The notes: generated by a model from the sequence alone, not told the origin. A stretch of DNA of 16,353 bases from Pelagophyceae sp. CCMP2097 (GCA_026770575.1 MU657393.1:1-16353), one strand, 5' to 3'. Shown: positions 1-8,752, numbered from the stretch's first letter. Made by a program: numbers and translations.

Positions 1-123
1 GCCGCCGCGCTCGGCACCCTCGCGACCGTCCAGCGCACCCATGCGGCGCACGCTTCTGCGCTCGGCGCCCTCGAGCGTGCCTTTGATGCCGAGATGGTCC
101 GCAAAAAGCGCCTGAGATGCTGA
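1..123 (+). CDS. 3' end of an unidentified open frame, cut by a transposon
   Basis: Frame 1 is open from the first base to a TGA at 121-123 and gives 40 residues, rich in Ala and Leu and ending in a basic Arg/Lys stretch (MVRKKRLRC). It looks helical but matches no family I recognise. The stop codon, and the last base of the preceding Cys codon, lie inside the inverted-repeat element that starts at 120, so the original protein was probably longer and was truncated by the insertion. Past the element, the same frame would run only about nine more codons before a stop near 444. The start lies outside the window. In GC-rich DNA a 40-codon open frame can occur by chance, so confidence is low. Confidence 0.35.
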   Translation, partial: AAALGTLATVQRTHAAHASALGALERAFDAEMVRKKRLRC

Positions 124-410
124 GTCAACCACAATGAAATGGGCAGTCTTCAGGTCACGTGACGAGGCAGCTGGGCTCCCTCGCTCAGTGGGGCGTTCCA
201 CGCGTACAGGCCCTCCCGGCTCGCTTGCTCGCTTCCTCCACTCGACATTGAGGTATGTTTGGGTATTTAGAGGCTTATTAGAGCATTTTAGATCTAAACC
301 TCGCTCGCTCGTCCCGCGGGCCCTGAAGCGGCTCGTACGACGTCGCTCGGTCGCTTTCGGCAGATCTCGTGACCTGGGGTATGCTCATTTCATTGTGGTT
401 GACCACTCAG
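120..410. mobile_element. MITE-like short DNA transposon with terminal inverted repeats
   Basis: Positions 124-158 and the reverse complement of 368-402 match at about 30 of 35 bases, including a perfect 17-base core (TCAACCACAATGAAATG). The arms can be extended outward to a shared CTGAG at 120-124 and 406-410. The bases flanking this are TGAGATG (113-119) and TGAGAAG (411-417), a plausible 7-bp target site duplication with one mismatch. The 290-bp interior holds no convincing protein and is rich in CTCGCTCG-type runs. These are the marks of a non-autonomous cut-and-paste element. A third copy of the terminal sequence occurs at 16183-16224. The superfamily cannot be assigned from the sequence alone. 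Confidence 0.75.
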
Positions 411-1002
411 TGAGAAGTGATCCTCTTTCCAAGGGGAGCCCATAACCCAAAGTGTTTATAAAGCGGGCAACGGGGGAGCATAATGCTCTGTCATAAATTA
501 GAAGCGGGACCGAAGCCCACGACTACATGAAATCGGTATAGTTTTCAACTAGCAAAAATGGATGATCAGTCGAAACCTCATGTCACTCCATATTGCCCCT
601 GTGCAAGGAAGTACGAAAAAAGTTCATGATGTGATCGAATTGCGAACACCGTTCTCTATAATCGAAGAGGTACCCGGCCCAGGGGCAGCTTATGGGCATG
701 CGGAGGCGGTTGACGCACGACGCCGTAAGCCCCGAGTTCCCCGCTTAACCGGGACCTGGCCTTTGTGCCGGATTCGGAGTCCCCAATCCGCTGTCCACTT
801 CGCTGTCCTACAATAATTGTATACAGTGGCAGGGACCCTTCCTCACGGCCCTTTGAGTTCTCAGCACCAGGCGCGGCGAAGCGACGCAAACGTGGCAATG
901 TGAATGAGTCCAGTGCTGCTGGGGTCGTGTGGTGGCGTTGTGTGGAATGATTATAGATCTAAATGGTAGAAAAAGAGGAGCCGGGCGGTCCGAAGGGGGG
1001 TC
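411..1002. other. Sparse intergenic stretch
   Basis: No convincing gene is visible. The stretch is less GC-rich than the genes beyond it. It contains a TATAAA-like string near 456-461, a 13-bp perfect palindrome (GAGCATAATGCTC, 476-488), a short open frame from the ATG at 558 (about 23 codons, MDDQSKPHV..., no recognisable family) and an 11-bp palindrome (ACAATAATTGT) near 810-820. The last part presumably holds the 3' untranslated region of the minus-strand kinase gene, which ends at 1003. Confidence 0.5.
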
Positions 1003-2485
1003 CTAATCGTCGTCGTCGTCGTCGTCGCTGCCCTGCATCGTCTCCATGAGGCCATCGCCGCCGCCGTCGTCCTTTCCGTCGTCGTCGTCGTCGTCCTTGG
1101 AGGGGTCGCGTTGGCGCGCGCGCTCGGCGGCTTCGTCGTTTCGGCACTGGGCGCCGCGCTGCACGTTGCGCACGAACGGCGCGAGCCGCGCAGCGGCGGC
1201 GTCGACGGAAGGCCCGTCGCCGCCCCAGCCGTCCTGGAGCCAGGGGCCCGCTATCAAGTCGTCGCAGCCGCAGCGGTCCTCGGCGTCGAGTGCGAGGCAG
1301 GCGTCGGCGAAGAAGACGACGTCCTCCGAGACGCACAGCCCCTCCAGCGCCAGGCCCGCCAGGTCGGCGCCCTTTTGCTTAAAGTCCTGGACGAGGTCGA
1401 CGGGCGTGCAATTCGGCGGGAAGACAGCCGCGCCGCGCGCCGCCTCGAGGAGGACCATCCCAACGGACCAGACGTCAGAGGCGTACGAGTAGTCGCCGCC
1501 GTAGAGCCTCTCCGGCGACATGTAGCGAAAGGTCCCGACCATCGTCGACGCGATTGCGTCCCCGCCGAGGTCGCGCGCGATCCCAAAGTCGCCGAGCTTG
1601 CACTCGCCTCTGGAGTTGACCAAAATATTCCCCGGCTTGATGTCTCGGTGGAGCCGCGTCTCAGTGTGCAGGTACCCCAAGCCCCAGACGACCTGGAAGA
1701 GCAGCGCGGCGAGCATGGCCTCGGGCAGGCCCGGCGACCTCCCGAGCTGCTTCTGCTGCACCGCGTGGCCCTCGAGGAGCGTCTCCAACGACCCGGCGTC
1801 CATAAACTCCAGGATCACGCCGACGCGCTGCTCGTCCAAGTACGCACCGTGGAACTGCACCAGCGCGGGGCAGTCGAGCTCGAAGAGCATGCGGACCTCT
1901 TGGAAGAAGCAGGCGCGCGCGTCCTTCGAGCCAATGTTGAAAATCTTCACCGCGTACTTCACCTTCGAATCACGCAAATCCTGTGCCAGCCGCACCACCG
2001 CCGAGACGCCCGCACCCAGCCGGCCCAGCAGCTCGATGTGCTCCCGCTGCACCACGTCGACGCCTGCAAGCGATGCGTCGCCGGCGCGCGGGCAAGCGCC
2101 GAGACGTGCATTTCCCGGCGCGGGCCGAGTTTCGGACGTGCGCAGGCGGACGAGTCAGGCGGTGCTTCGGAATTGCGCTTCCGGGCGTTTCCCCGTCAGG
2201 TTTGCTCACCGGAACGCGCGTTGTTGTCGACGAAGAGGCCCCTTGTCTTGGACAGGATGACGCCGTTCGCCTGCACGTTTTCGTGGCGCCCTCGCGCGAC
2301 CGGCGCCGCGGGGCCGGGCGTTTGGGAGGCGGTGCGGTCCCAAGAAGGGAACTCACCTGGATCGTCGACGACATGCTATCGTTCATAGTCGTCTCCATCG
2401 GCGCCGGCGGCGCCGTGTTCATCGCCAGCGAACCCACGCGCCGCGGGCCCGCGCCGGGCGCGCGCGCGCCGCGCGAGCCGTCCAT
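1003..2485 (-). CDS. MAP2K-like (STE7-type) protein kinase, three exons
   Basis: Predicted dual-specificity MAP kinase kinase that would phosphorylate a MAP kinase in the cytosol or nucleus. Exons on the minus strand are 2485-2357, 2270-2210 and 2063-1003. The introns are 86 and 146 nt with GTGAGT and GTGAGC donors and GCAG acceptors, and the joins keep frame to give 416 residues. Kinase landmarks are a Gly-rich loop GAGVSAVV (about 80-87), the VAIK-type lysine in YAVKIF (K103), the helix-C glutamate in FQEVR (E119), HRDIKPGN (202-209), DFG (222-224) and VGTFRYMSPERL (237-248), which is characteristic of MAP2Ks. The tail is Asp-rich (runs of D near the C-terminus, from a GTC repeat at 1010-1098). 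Oddities are Ser-Ala in place of the usual second and third glycines of the loop, and Ala at the position of the first MEK activation-loop serine. The start could instead be Met22. Kinase call firm; MAP2K subfamily likely. Confidence 0.88.
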
Positions 2486-2706
2486 CGAACAGCGGCAACG
2501 GAAGCCGCTGCGCCGAAAATCCGATGTCGCGACTTTTACAAAATGTTTTACAAAATGTTTTTAATTTCGCCAAAGTTAGCGACCCAACCCCATCGCCGCT
2601 TTCTGTCTCCAGCTCAACGTGCACTCCACTGCGAGCGATACAAGCAAACGTAAGCTATCCCGCGTCTCCATTGCCGCCCCCCCGTCGTGTCCCGCGGCGT
2701 GATGAT
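2486..2706. other. Kinase promoter/5' region with a short tandem repeat
   Basis: Upstream of the kinase start lies a short spacer containing a direct repeat of TTTTACAAAATG, two copies in tandem at about 2534-2557. It is A/T-rich compared with the surrounding genes and may be part of the kinase promoter. No gene is visible on either strand. Confidence 0.35.
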
Positions 2707-3005
2707 CTATACTTGGTCCGTGTTCTTGAATAGAGGATTTAAGACCCCTCGCAAAGCCATGTAATGAAATTCCAAGTTGCTTATCGCGAGAGACGACGCA
2801 TCGACCGTGGGCCGGTTTAGCGCGTGCGTTGCCCCGCCCCGACCTCCTCCGCATAGGTCGACGCACGACTCGAGCTGAGCGAAAACTCGGGCGGCAAAGG
2901 CCACGTCCGCGCCCGCGTCCTCTTCGAACCGTCCGTGACCTCGATGATGATCAAAAACAACTCATTCCAATTGGTCGGACCGCAAGGCGTGATGATGACG
3001 GTAGC
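2707..3005 (-). pseudogene. Coding remnant in two frames, unidentified
   Basis: Two protein-like stretches follow each other on the minus strand in different frames. From 3005 to about 2930 the frame reads TVIITPCGPTNWNELFLII and then EVTDG. From about 2940 to the stop at 2707-2709 another frame carries FEEDAGADVAFAARVFAQLE and continues through SCVDLCGG and SNLEFHYMALRGVLNPLF to end in KNTDQV. Amino-acid composition and codon use look like real coding sequence. A single missing base near 2935 would join the frames, and no GT donor is available there for an intron. Upstream, the first frame is closed by a TAA but preceded by an acceptor-like CCCCTAAG, so earlier exons may have existed. I recognise no family. 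It may be a decayed gene, or a real gene with a sequencing error. Confidence 0.45.
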
Positions 3006-3009
3006 TTAG

Positions 3010-3332
3010 GGGTCCCCTTGGAGACGGGCGCAATCGTAAGGGCCCGAAGTCTCGAGCGAGAGCCCGCGTTTCGTAGGCGGCCAGCGCTCCTCACCATCGC
3101 TCCTCGTGCGCCGTGAACAAGCCCGAGGGGCGGCCCTCCCGTCGCCTTCGACCCTCTATGGCTCGACACGATTAAAGGCTAATTACTGGGTTTAATTCAC
3201 CCTCGACATCGCCGCGGCGACAATCGAGTGGTCATGTGTTCCTGTGGACGTGTGAAGTCCAGCGGCCGTGTTATGTTCGCCGGGGAGTGCGGCCCTTCCC
3301 GCGAGTTTCGTCGCGAGGAGCCCGCGGCGGAG
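3010..3332. other. Intergenic region downstream of the methyltransferase gene
   Basis: No gene is recognisable here. The part around 3165-3215 is A/T-rich (ATTAAAGGCTAATTACTGGG) and lies downstream of the minus-strand stop at 3333, so it may contain the 3' untranslated region and polyadenylation signals of that gene. Open frames on both strands are short and of low-complexity composition. Confidence 0.4.
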
Positions 3333-6152
3333 TCATCGCCCCGCGAGCCGCGTGGCGACGGAGATGATGTACCGCGACGCTTGTGTGACGAGCGTACGGT
3401 TGGCGTCGAAGAGCGGCGCCGTGCGCAGCTTGGAGAGGGGCGTGCGCGTCTTCCGCGCGACGCACTTGGAGAGCAGGAACTGGTAGCCGGCGTGGTCGTT
3501 GGCCTCTACGAGCTTTAAAGCCGCGTGCTCCAGCTTGGCCTAAGGGAGGGTCGAGGAGCAGTTCACCCGTTTTTTAGGGGTGTCCCTCCGGCGTTGCTCT
3601 CCATCAGCCTGCGGTCCAGGTTGGCCACCCTTTCATCGACGCGGTTCTTTGCGAGCGCGGAGTTAGCCAGAATGTCGCGAAACGATACCACATTGCAGGG
3701 CCGGATCTCGGCCGTGTGGTAACCGGCGCCGATGAGGCGTTCCGTCTCCTCGTCGGGCGCCACGGCGGAGTAAAAGTAGTCGTGGCCGCCCACAGTGTAA
3801 TAAAATCCGCCGTCGCGGTCCGCCAAACGCAGCGTAGCATCCAGCTCCGCGCACCGAACCGATGAAGTGTCCTTTCGGCGCCTTTCGGCGCGCATGGCGT
3901 TGAACGAGGCCTGCTCGCCCATAAAATTGTTGGCCGACGAGACGACTTGCACCAGCACCGGCGCCAACGTGCAAAACATGCGGACGAACGCATCCTGCCG
4001 GTCGTTCAGCACAGAGTCCGCCGAAGCGCCGGGCAGCGCCAGGTGCGGGATCGCCGACGTCGAGCCTAGCGGGACGGTGACCCGCGCGCCGAGGACTGGC
4101 GAGGCGCATTTCCCACGGAACGAGACGCACCCCATCCCGAGAGGACGACGTCCATGTTCCCCAGGCCGGCGAACAACTTCTCCACGGCGTCGGGCGGTGC
4201 CAGAGCGTCGCCCTCGACGAACAGAATCTCGACGGCGGCGCGCTTGCCGACTCTGAGCGCGACGGCGGCGTGTCTCGCCTGCGCGGCCGTCTGCGTCACG
4301 ACTGCAAACCCAAAGTCGCGCGTGCACCGCCGCCGGAACGCGCGCAGAGCGCCGCGCGAGACGTCGTAGGCGATCACGCGCAGCGTCTTCCAGTCGTCTG
4401 CGAGGACTGCGGCTTGCGCGCGCACGAACTCGGCCAAAAAGCGGCCGTCCCCTGCGCCGAAATCCAAAACCGTCACCGAGCCATCCGTCGCCGCGTCCGG
4501 CGCCCCGGCCTTGTTCGCCAGAGCCAGGCGCAGAGTGTCGCGGAACGCCCTCGCTTCGGATTGCATGACGTCCTTGACTTCCTCAACGCCGGCCTTGTCC
4601 GCCGTCGCCGCCTCCCCAACCGCGCCGTCGTCGTAGCGAGAATCGTACAGCCGCGCCTGGAGCAGCGCCAGCGACCCGCGCACGTTGTCCGCCTTTGAAA
4701 AACCCTCGGTCTGGTCGAGTTCGGCGACGAGGATGCGCGCCAAGCCGCCGTCCAGCCCACTGCCGCAGTACGCCAGCTCCGACTCCGTGCGTTCAAACGC
4801 GGGCGACGACGCGGCCTCGCAGCGCCGGCGCAGCGTCTGGACGGCGTCGGCGATGGCCTGCGCGACGCCGTCGTCGTCGGAGATTTCACCGCTGGCGATT
4901 TTGGCGCGGAGATCCGCGTGCACTGCCTTCTTCTCGCGCGAGACGTGCGCGCCCACCGCCTTCGACGTCGACCCGCGCGCGGCGCCGAGGATGCTGCGGA
5001 CGACGTCCCGCAGCGCCGCGTCCAAGAGGCGCAGCGCCGCGGAGACGTCGACTTTGGGCTTTGACCTCGCGCGCCGGCCGGGCGCCGCCGCCTCCGCGGG
5101 CGCGTCGGATGGCGCAGACTCGGCGAGGAGCGGCCCGAGGGCGTGCCAGGCCACGTCCACGGCCGCCGCCGCGCGCACGCGCACGAGCGTGCCCGCCTTG
5201 ACCTCTCGCCAGTCGTGCTCCTCGGACACCAAAGCAACCTAACTGCGTCTCTACGACCGACTCGAAGGCACGGCGGCACGCACCGGCGACGAGGCGAAGG
5301 CGGCGTCGGTCTCCGTCTGCGCGCACCAGAGCGGCGGCGCGGCCACGTCGTCGCCGGGCGTGCGGTACCGCGTGAGCACGACGTCGTCGCCGTCGGACGC
5401 GACGACGTTCAGCGCCGACGGCGTCTTGCAGACGCGCGAAAGTTCGCGCAGCGTGCGCGCCACGGCGCAGGCCAGTTTGCCCAGGGTCTGGAAGTTTGGG
5501 TCGTCGGCGAGTGCGGGGTCTTCATAGAACGAGACTAGCAAAGCGAACACAAACGCAGAGTCCGTCTCGCCCGCGTCGTCGAGCGGCGTCGATAGGGCGC
5601 GGTCGACGGCGGCAACGCGCGGCGACGCCGCAAGCAGAGCGTGGTGGTCCGCCACGATCCTATCGGGGGTGGTCCGCCACGATGCAAGCTTTGGACCTGC
5701 GAGGGCTGTGGTCGGTCAGGGCACGCACCCGACGTGGGCAAAGCTGAGCCGGCCGTGCAGCAGCGGTTGGCAATTCATCTCGCGCGCGGGACAGTACGTC
5801 ATCGCGGGGCAGGTGGTGCAGTTGCAACACCGCATGTGCGCCAGGACGACGCGCGACGCCGTCGCGCGGCAGACGCGGCGCACGTTGAGCGCCTGCGCTC
5901 GTGCGTCTCGCCTTTGGCGCTGGGCCCACGCCGGCGACGTCTTTGGGCCCGCCGACGCACCGATAGAGGCTGATCGAGGGTCACGAGCGCGCCGACGGCT
6001 CCGGGCTGTGCATGCCGCCAAGCGATTCCAAAGCCGTGCAACTTCTCCGTCGGTCGAACCTCGAAGATCTGACCGCGCTTGAAGAGCCTCGCCGAGACGA
6101 TTTCCTCCAGCAAACGCGCCTCCGCGCCGCAGACCACCACGATGCGGCACAT
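3333..6152 (-). CDS. SAM-dependent methyltransferase with Cys-rich N-terminal region, six exons
   Basis: Predicted class I methyltransferase; substrate unknown. Proposed exons are 6152-5961, 5892-5729, 5659-5284, 5238-4131, 4065-3629 and 3539-3333. All joins keep frame and give about 827 residues. The first four donors are GTGCGT; the fifth (GTGGCC) is weaker, and without that last splice the protein would stop at 3563. The SAM motif VLDFGAGDGRF lies at about 501-511, an acidic motif II in VIAYDVS at about 533-539, and a post-motif DVVLSGWG-STSAIPH (about 607-621) spans the fourth junction, which supports that intron. The N-terminus has a Cys-rich patch, CCNCTTCPAMTYCPAREMNC (about 86-105), resembling half of a MYND finger, after a stretch recalling the start of SMYD-type SET domains (VRPTEKLHGFG); both resemblances are weak. 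Start chosen at the ATG at 6152, 29 nt from an AATATATT box; an ATG at 6301 with a 47-nt intron is an in-frame alternative. Confidence 0.75.
5644..5683. repeat. 15-bp direct repeat, 25 bp apart, at a splice acceptor
   Basis: The plus-strand string GTGGTCCGCCACGAT occurs at 5644-5658 and again at 5669-5683. In the methyltransferase model one copy begins exon 3 and the other lies in the preceding intron. The TAG acceptor sits between them at 5660-5662. Confidence 0.85.
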
Positions 6153-6180
6153 ACGCGCGCAGCCCTCCCCGACCTCTTGG

Positions 6181-6188
6181 AATATATT
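6181..6188 (-). promoter_or_regulatory. TATA-like box before the methyltransferase start
   Basis: AATATATT stands out in otherwise GC-rich sequence and lies 29 nt upstream of the ATG at 6152 on the minus strand. That spacing would suit a TATA element with a very short 5' leader. It also lies inside a frame that could be exon sequence if translation starts at 6301 instead, so the assignment is tentative. Confidence 0.35.
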
Positions 6189-6302
6189 GTATCGCCGAGT
6201 CGATTCCGGCGGACGCACGCCATTCTTCCAGAGGGCCCCTCGGGCCAATGAATCCAAGGACGGGCCGGCGCCGAGGGGCACGCACCCCGAATCGCATCCA
6301 TG

Positions 6303-7971
6303 TTAAGACGGTGGCTTCGCCGGGACCACCGGGACCCTCGGCTTGACACCCAGGCGCACTTTCGTCAAAGGTCGTCGGATCGGTGCGGGTGCAACCGGCG
6401 CGGGTGCCGGCGCGGGTGCGGCGACTGGCGGCGCGGCGGACGCGGCGACCGGCTGCACGGCGGCGGCCGCGTCCCCGGGCGTCGGCGCGTCCACGGCGGG
6501 AGGCGGTACGTCCACGGCGGGAGGCACGGCCGAGGCTAGCGCCGCGGCGGCGGCGGCTGGTGTGGCTTCTTGAGTGGCGTCGCCAGAGGACGAGGCGGTC
6601 GGAGGCGGCGGAGCGGCCTCGCTGCTGGGCGGCGCCGGCCCGGCCGGCGGTGCCGCGCGCGGCCGCGAAGCGCCGAGGGCGACTTTGGAGACGAGCTTGG
6701 AGCCGAGGGCGACCTTGGCCACCCGCGGCGGCGTCGGCGGCTTGGGCGCGGCCCGCGGCGGCGTCGGCGGCGCCGCGGACGCGGCCGTCGGAGCGGCGCC
6801 GAGCGGCGACGCCACCTTGCGGAGAGGCGACGCTGCCTTTTGGAGCGGACTGGCTGCCTTGCGGAGTGGCGACGCCGCCTTGCGGAGCGGACTGCGCGGT
6901 ACCGTCGGCGACCGAGGCGGCGAGGCGGCGACGGCGGCCGTCGACGACCGAGGCGGTTTGGTGGCCGCAGGCGGTCCGGGCGACGTGGGCGGCTTGGACG
7001 GAGACCGCGGCAGCGGCGGCGGCATGCTCGCCGCGGCGGCGGGCGGCGGCGCCGCGGCAGCGGCGGGCGAAGCGGCGGCGGACCGCCGCGGCGCGATTGG
7101 CACGCGCGACCGCGAGAGGCCGACAGCGATGCGCGACCCTCTCTTCGGCGCGTCGCCCGTCGCCGGCCGCGCCTTTGGTTGCTGGAGCTCGCCGTACGAC
7201 GTCGAGTAGTCGAGCAGCGCCTCGGGAGCCTCCTCCAACGGCGCGCGCCGGGGCTCCGGCGCCTCCGGCGGCGCCTCCGGCGGCGCGTCCGCCTTCTCCG
7301 GGACCGGCGGCGCGGGGACCGGCTTGTGCCACGCCGCGAGGCCTCCGCTGCCGAGGACCTTGGAGGCGAGCCGCCCCGCCGCGGGCGGAATCGACGGCGA
7401 GGCGGCCGGCGCGGCCGGCGCGCCCTCGCCCTCGTCGAGCAACGCCAGCGGCGCGGCCGGCGCGGCGGCGTTGTCCTCGTCGAACCACGCCGTCTCGTCG
7501 ACGGGCTCCGCGGCACCGGCGCCGGCGAGGTCGAGTCTGCGGTTGACGGCGGCGCGCGACTCGGGGACGATGCGCGCGTCAGGCGGCGCGTTTTTCGGGA
7601 CGGGGATGATCGCCGCCTGGTTCAGCGTCGCCAGCCGCGGCCGCGCGACGCGGAGGACGAGGACCGAGTCCTTGGCAGCTTTGATCTTATTCACGAGCTG
7701 GTCGAAAGAGTGCGCTCGAGCGTCCATGTTGTCCACGGACACAATCACGTCGTTCTGACGCAGCCGCTGCGCCTGCGAGTAAACGTCGAAACGCCCCGGG
7801 GCCGCGGGTGCACGCTCTCTCGACGGCGTTTTCGACGCGGGCGCTCACCGCGACGGAGTTTGCGTCGGAGAAGCCGCGGATCACGGCGCGCTCGTCCATG
7901 TTCTTCACGAGCAGGCCGAAGCCGCAGCCTTCCGAGGCCGTGAGGTACGCGTCGAAGATGTCGTGCTCCAT
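6303..7971 (-). CDS. PDZ-domain protein with long Ala/Pro-rich tail and SPLRKAA repeats
   Basis: Likely scaffold protein. Exon 1 is 7971-7849 and exon 2 is 7772-6303. The 76-nt intron has a GTGAGC donor and a TTTACTCGCAG acceptor, and the protein is 530 residues. The join completes one PDZ domain (about residues 8-85): carboxylate-binding loop GFGL (17-20), DANSVAAQRLRQNDVIVSVD across the junction, the classic SxAAxxLRxxDxI-Vx signature, and a final strand VLVLRVAR. PDZ domains bind short C-terminal peptides of partner proteins. The remaining 440 residues are low-complexity Ala/Pro/Ser. They contain five tandem 7-residue units of the type SPLRKAA (coding about 6803-6900) and a recurring KVALGSK/KVRLGVK motif near the end. 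The SP pairs could be sites for proline-directed kinases (inference). The stop at 6303-6305 is one base from the ATG at 6299-6301 on the same strand. Confidence 0.85.
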
Positions 7972-7975
7972 GGAC

Positions 7976-8752
7976 CTAAGAGGCGACGGTACGGCTCTGG
8001 AGACGCTCGCTCTCCTGCGTGACGACCCTCCGGCGTCGATCGAGCCTCTGCGAGGCTCCGTCGACGACGGTCCAGGTCGCCCCTGTTTCGGACGCGGCCG
8101 CGGGCCCGAACGCCTTTGGAAGGATGCTCGCTCTATAGCTGATCAGAGCGCTCAACGCCGCCGCCGCCTTCTTCTTCTTCGCCACCGTGGCCGCCGCGGC
8201 GGCCTTGTCCGCGGCAGCGGTGGCCTTGTCCGCGGAGCTCGCAGCGGTGGCCTTGGGCGTGGCGCCCGCTTTCGCAGCGGCGCCCGCTTTCGCAGCGGCG
8301 CCCGCCCTGGCCGCGGCGCCGACCGGGACCTGCGCGCGTCGCGTCAAGCGGGGCGCGCGGCCGCGCAGCGGACGCACCGGGGCGCGCGGTTTCTTGCGGG
8401 CGGCCTCGCCGATCTTCGTCGGCGCCGGGCGTTTGGCCGCGGGTCGTGCCGCCGCCGCGGCCGGCTCTTGCACGCCCAACGTCGGCACCGGCGGGGTCGT
8501 CTGCGCCGCGGCGCCGCGGGCCGCCTCGGCCAAGCCGGAGGGTGCCGCCGCCGCCGCCGCCGGGGGGGGCGCCGTTGCCGCGGGGGCCGCCGCCGCGGCG
8601 GGGGACTTCTTGCGGGCGGCGGCGCCGATCTTCGTCGGCGCGGCGCGCTTGGTGGCTGCGCGCGCGGCGGCGGGCGGCGCGGCGGCTGCGGCGCCGAGCG
8701 ACGAGAGGAGCGGGGCGGAGCTCGTCACGGGCGCATTTTTCGATCGCGCCAT
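7976..8752 (-). CDS. Basic Ala/Lys/Pro-rich protein, function unknown
   Basis: Single-exon frame of 258 residues starting at an ATG in a strong Kozak-like context (GCGGCCATGGCG). Most of it is Ala, Pro and Lys. Two copies of a motif of the form RxAPTKIGxAARKK occur at about residues 37-49 and 108-121, followed by short AAAKAGA repeats (an 18-bp DNA repeat near 8263-8305) and a KKKK cluster. The last 60 residues are more ordinary (TGATWTVVDGASQRLDRR). Such composition is seen in linker-histone-like and other nucleic-acid-binding tails, but there is no globular H1 domain, so I do not assign a function. The stop at 7976-7978 is only 4 nt upstream of the ATG of the PDZ gene. No typical GTGAG or GTGCG donor lies near the end that would splice the two together. 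Confidence 0.6.
   Translation of the reverse strand: MARSKNAPVTSSAPLLSSLGAAAAAPPAAARAATKRAAPTKIGAAARKKSPAAAAAPAATAPPPAAAAAAPSGLAEAARGAAAQTTPPVPTLGVQEPAAAAARPAAKRPAPTKIGEAARKKPRAPVRPLRGRAPRLTRRAQVPVGAAARAGAAAKAGAAAKAGATPKATAASSADKATAAADKAAAAATVAKKKKAAAALSALISYRASILPKAFGPAAASETGATWTVVDGASQRLDRRRRVVTQESERLQSRTVAS

Noticed and set aside
476..560. Possible small RNA gene around the palindrome and the GGATGATCAG string
   Set aside because: No proper C/D or H/ACA box arrangement, tRNA B box or stable fold could be supported by eye.
1111..2388. Long plus-strand open frame opposite the kinase
   Set aside because: It is the antisense shadow of the GC-rich kinase gene; the product is Arg/Glu/Val-rich with no domain, while the minus strand has all kinase motifs.
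5716..7488. 590-codon minus-strand frame overlapping two genes
   Set aside because: Most of it is an Arg-rich off-frame of the PDZ protein. Only its last 54 codons are real, as exon 2 of the methyltransferase.
6383..7943. Long plus-strand Arg-rich open frames opposite the PDZ gene
   Set aside because: They arise from codon bias of the Ala/Pro-rich minus-strand protein and consist of Arg/Ala low complexity.
7976..8752. Linker histone H1 for the Ala/Lys-rich protein
   Set aside because: Composition fits an H1-like tail, but there is no winged-helix globular domain.
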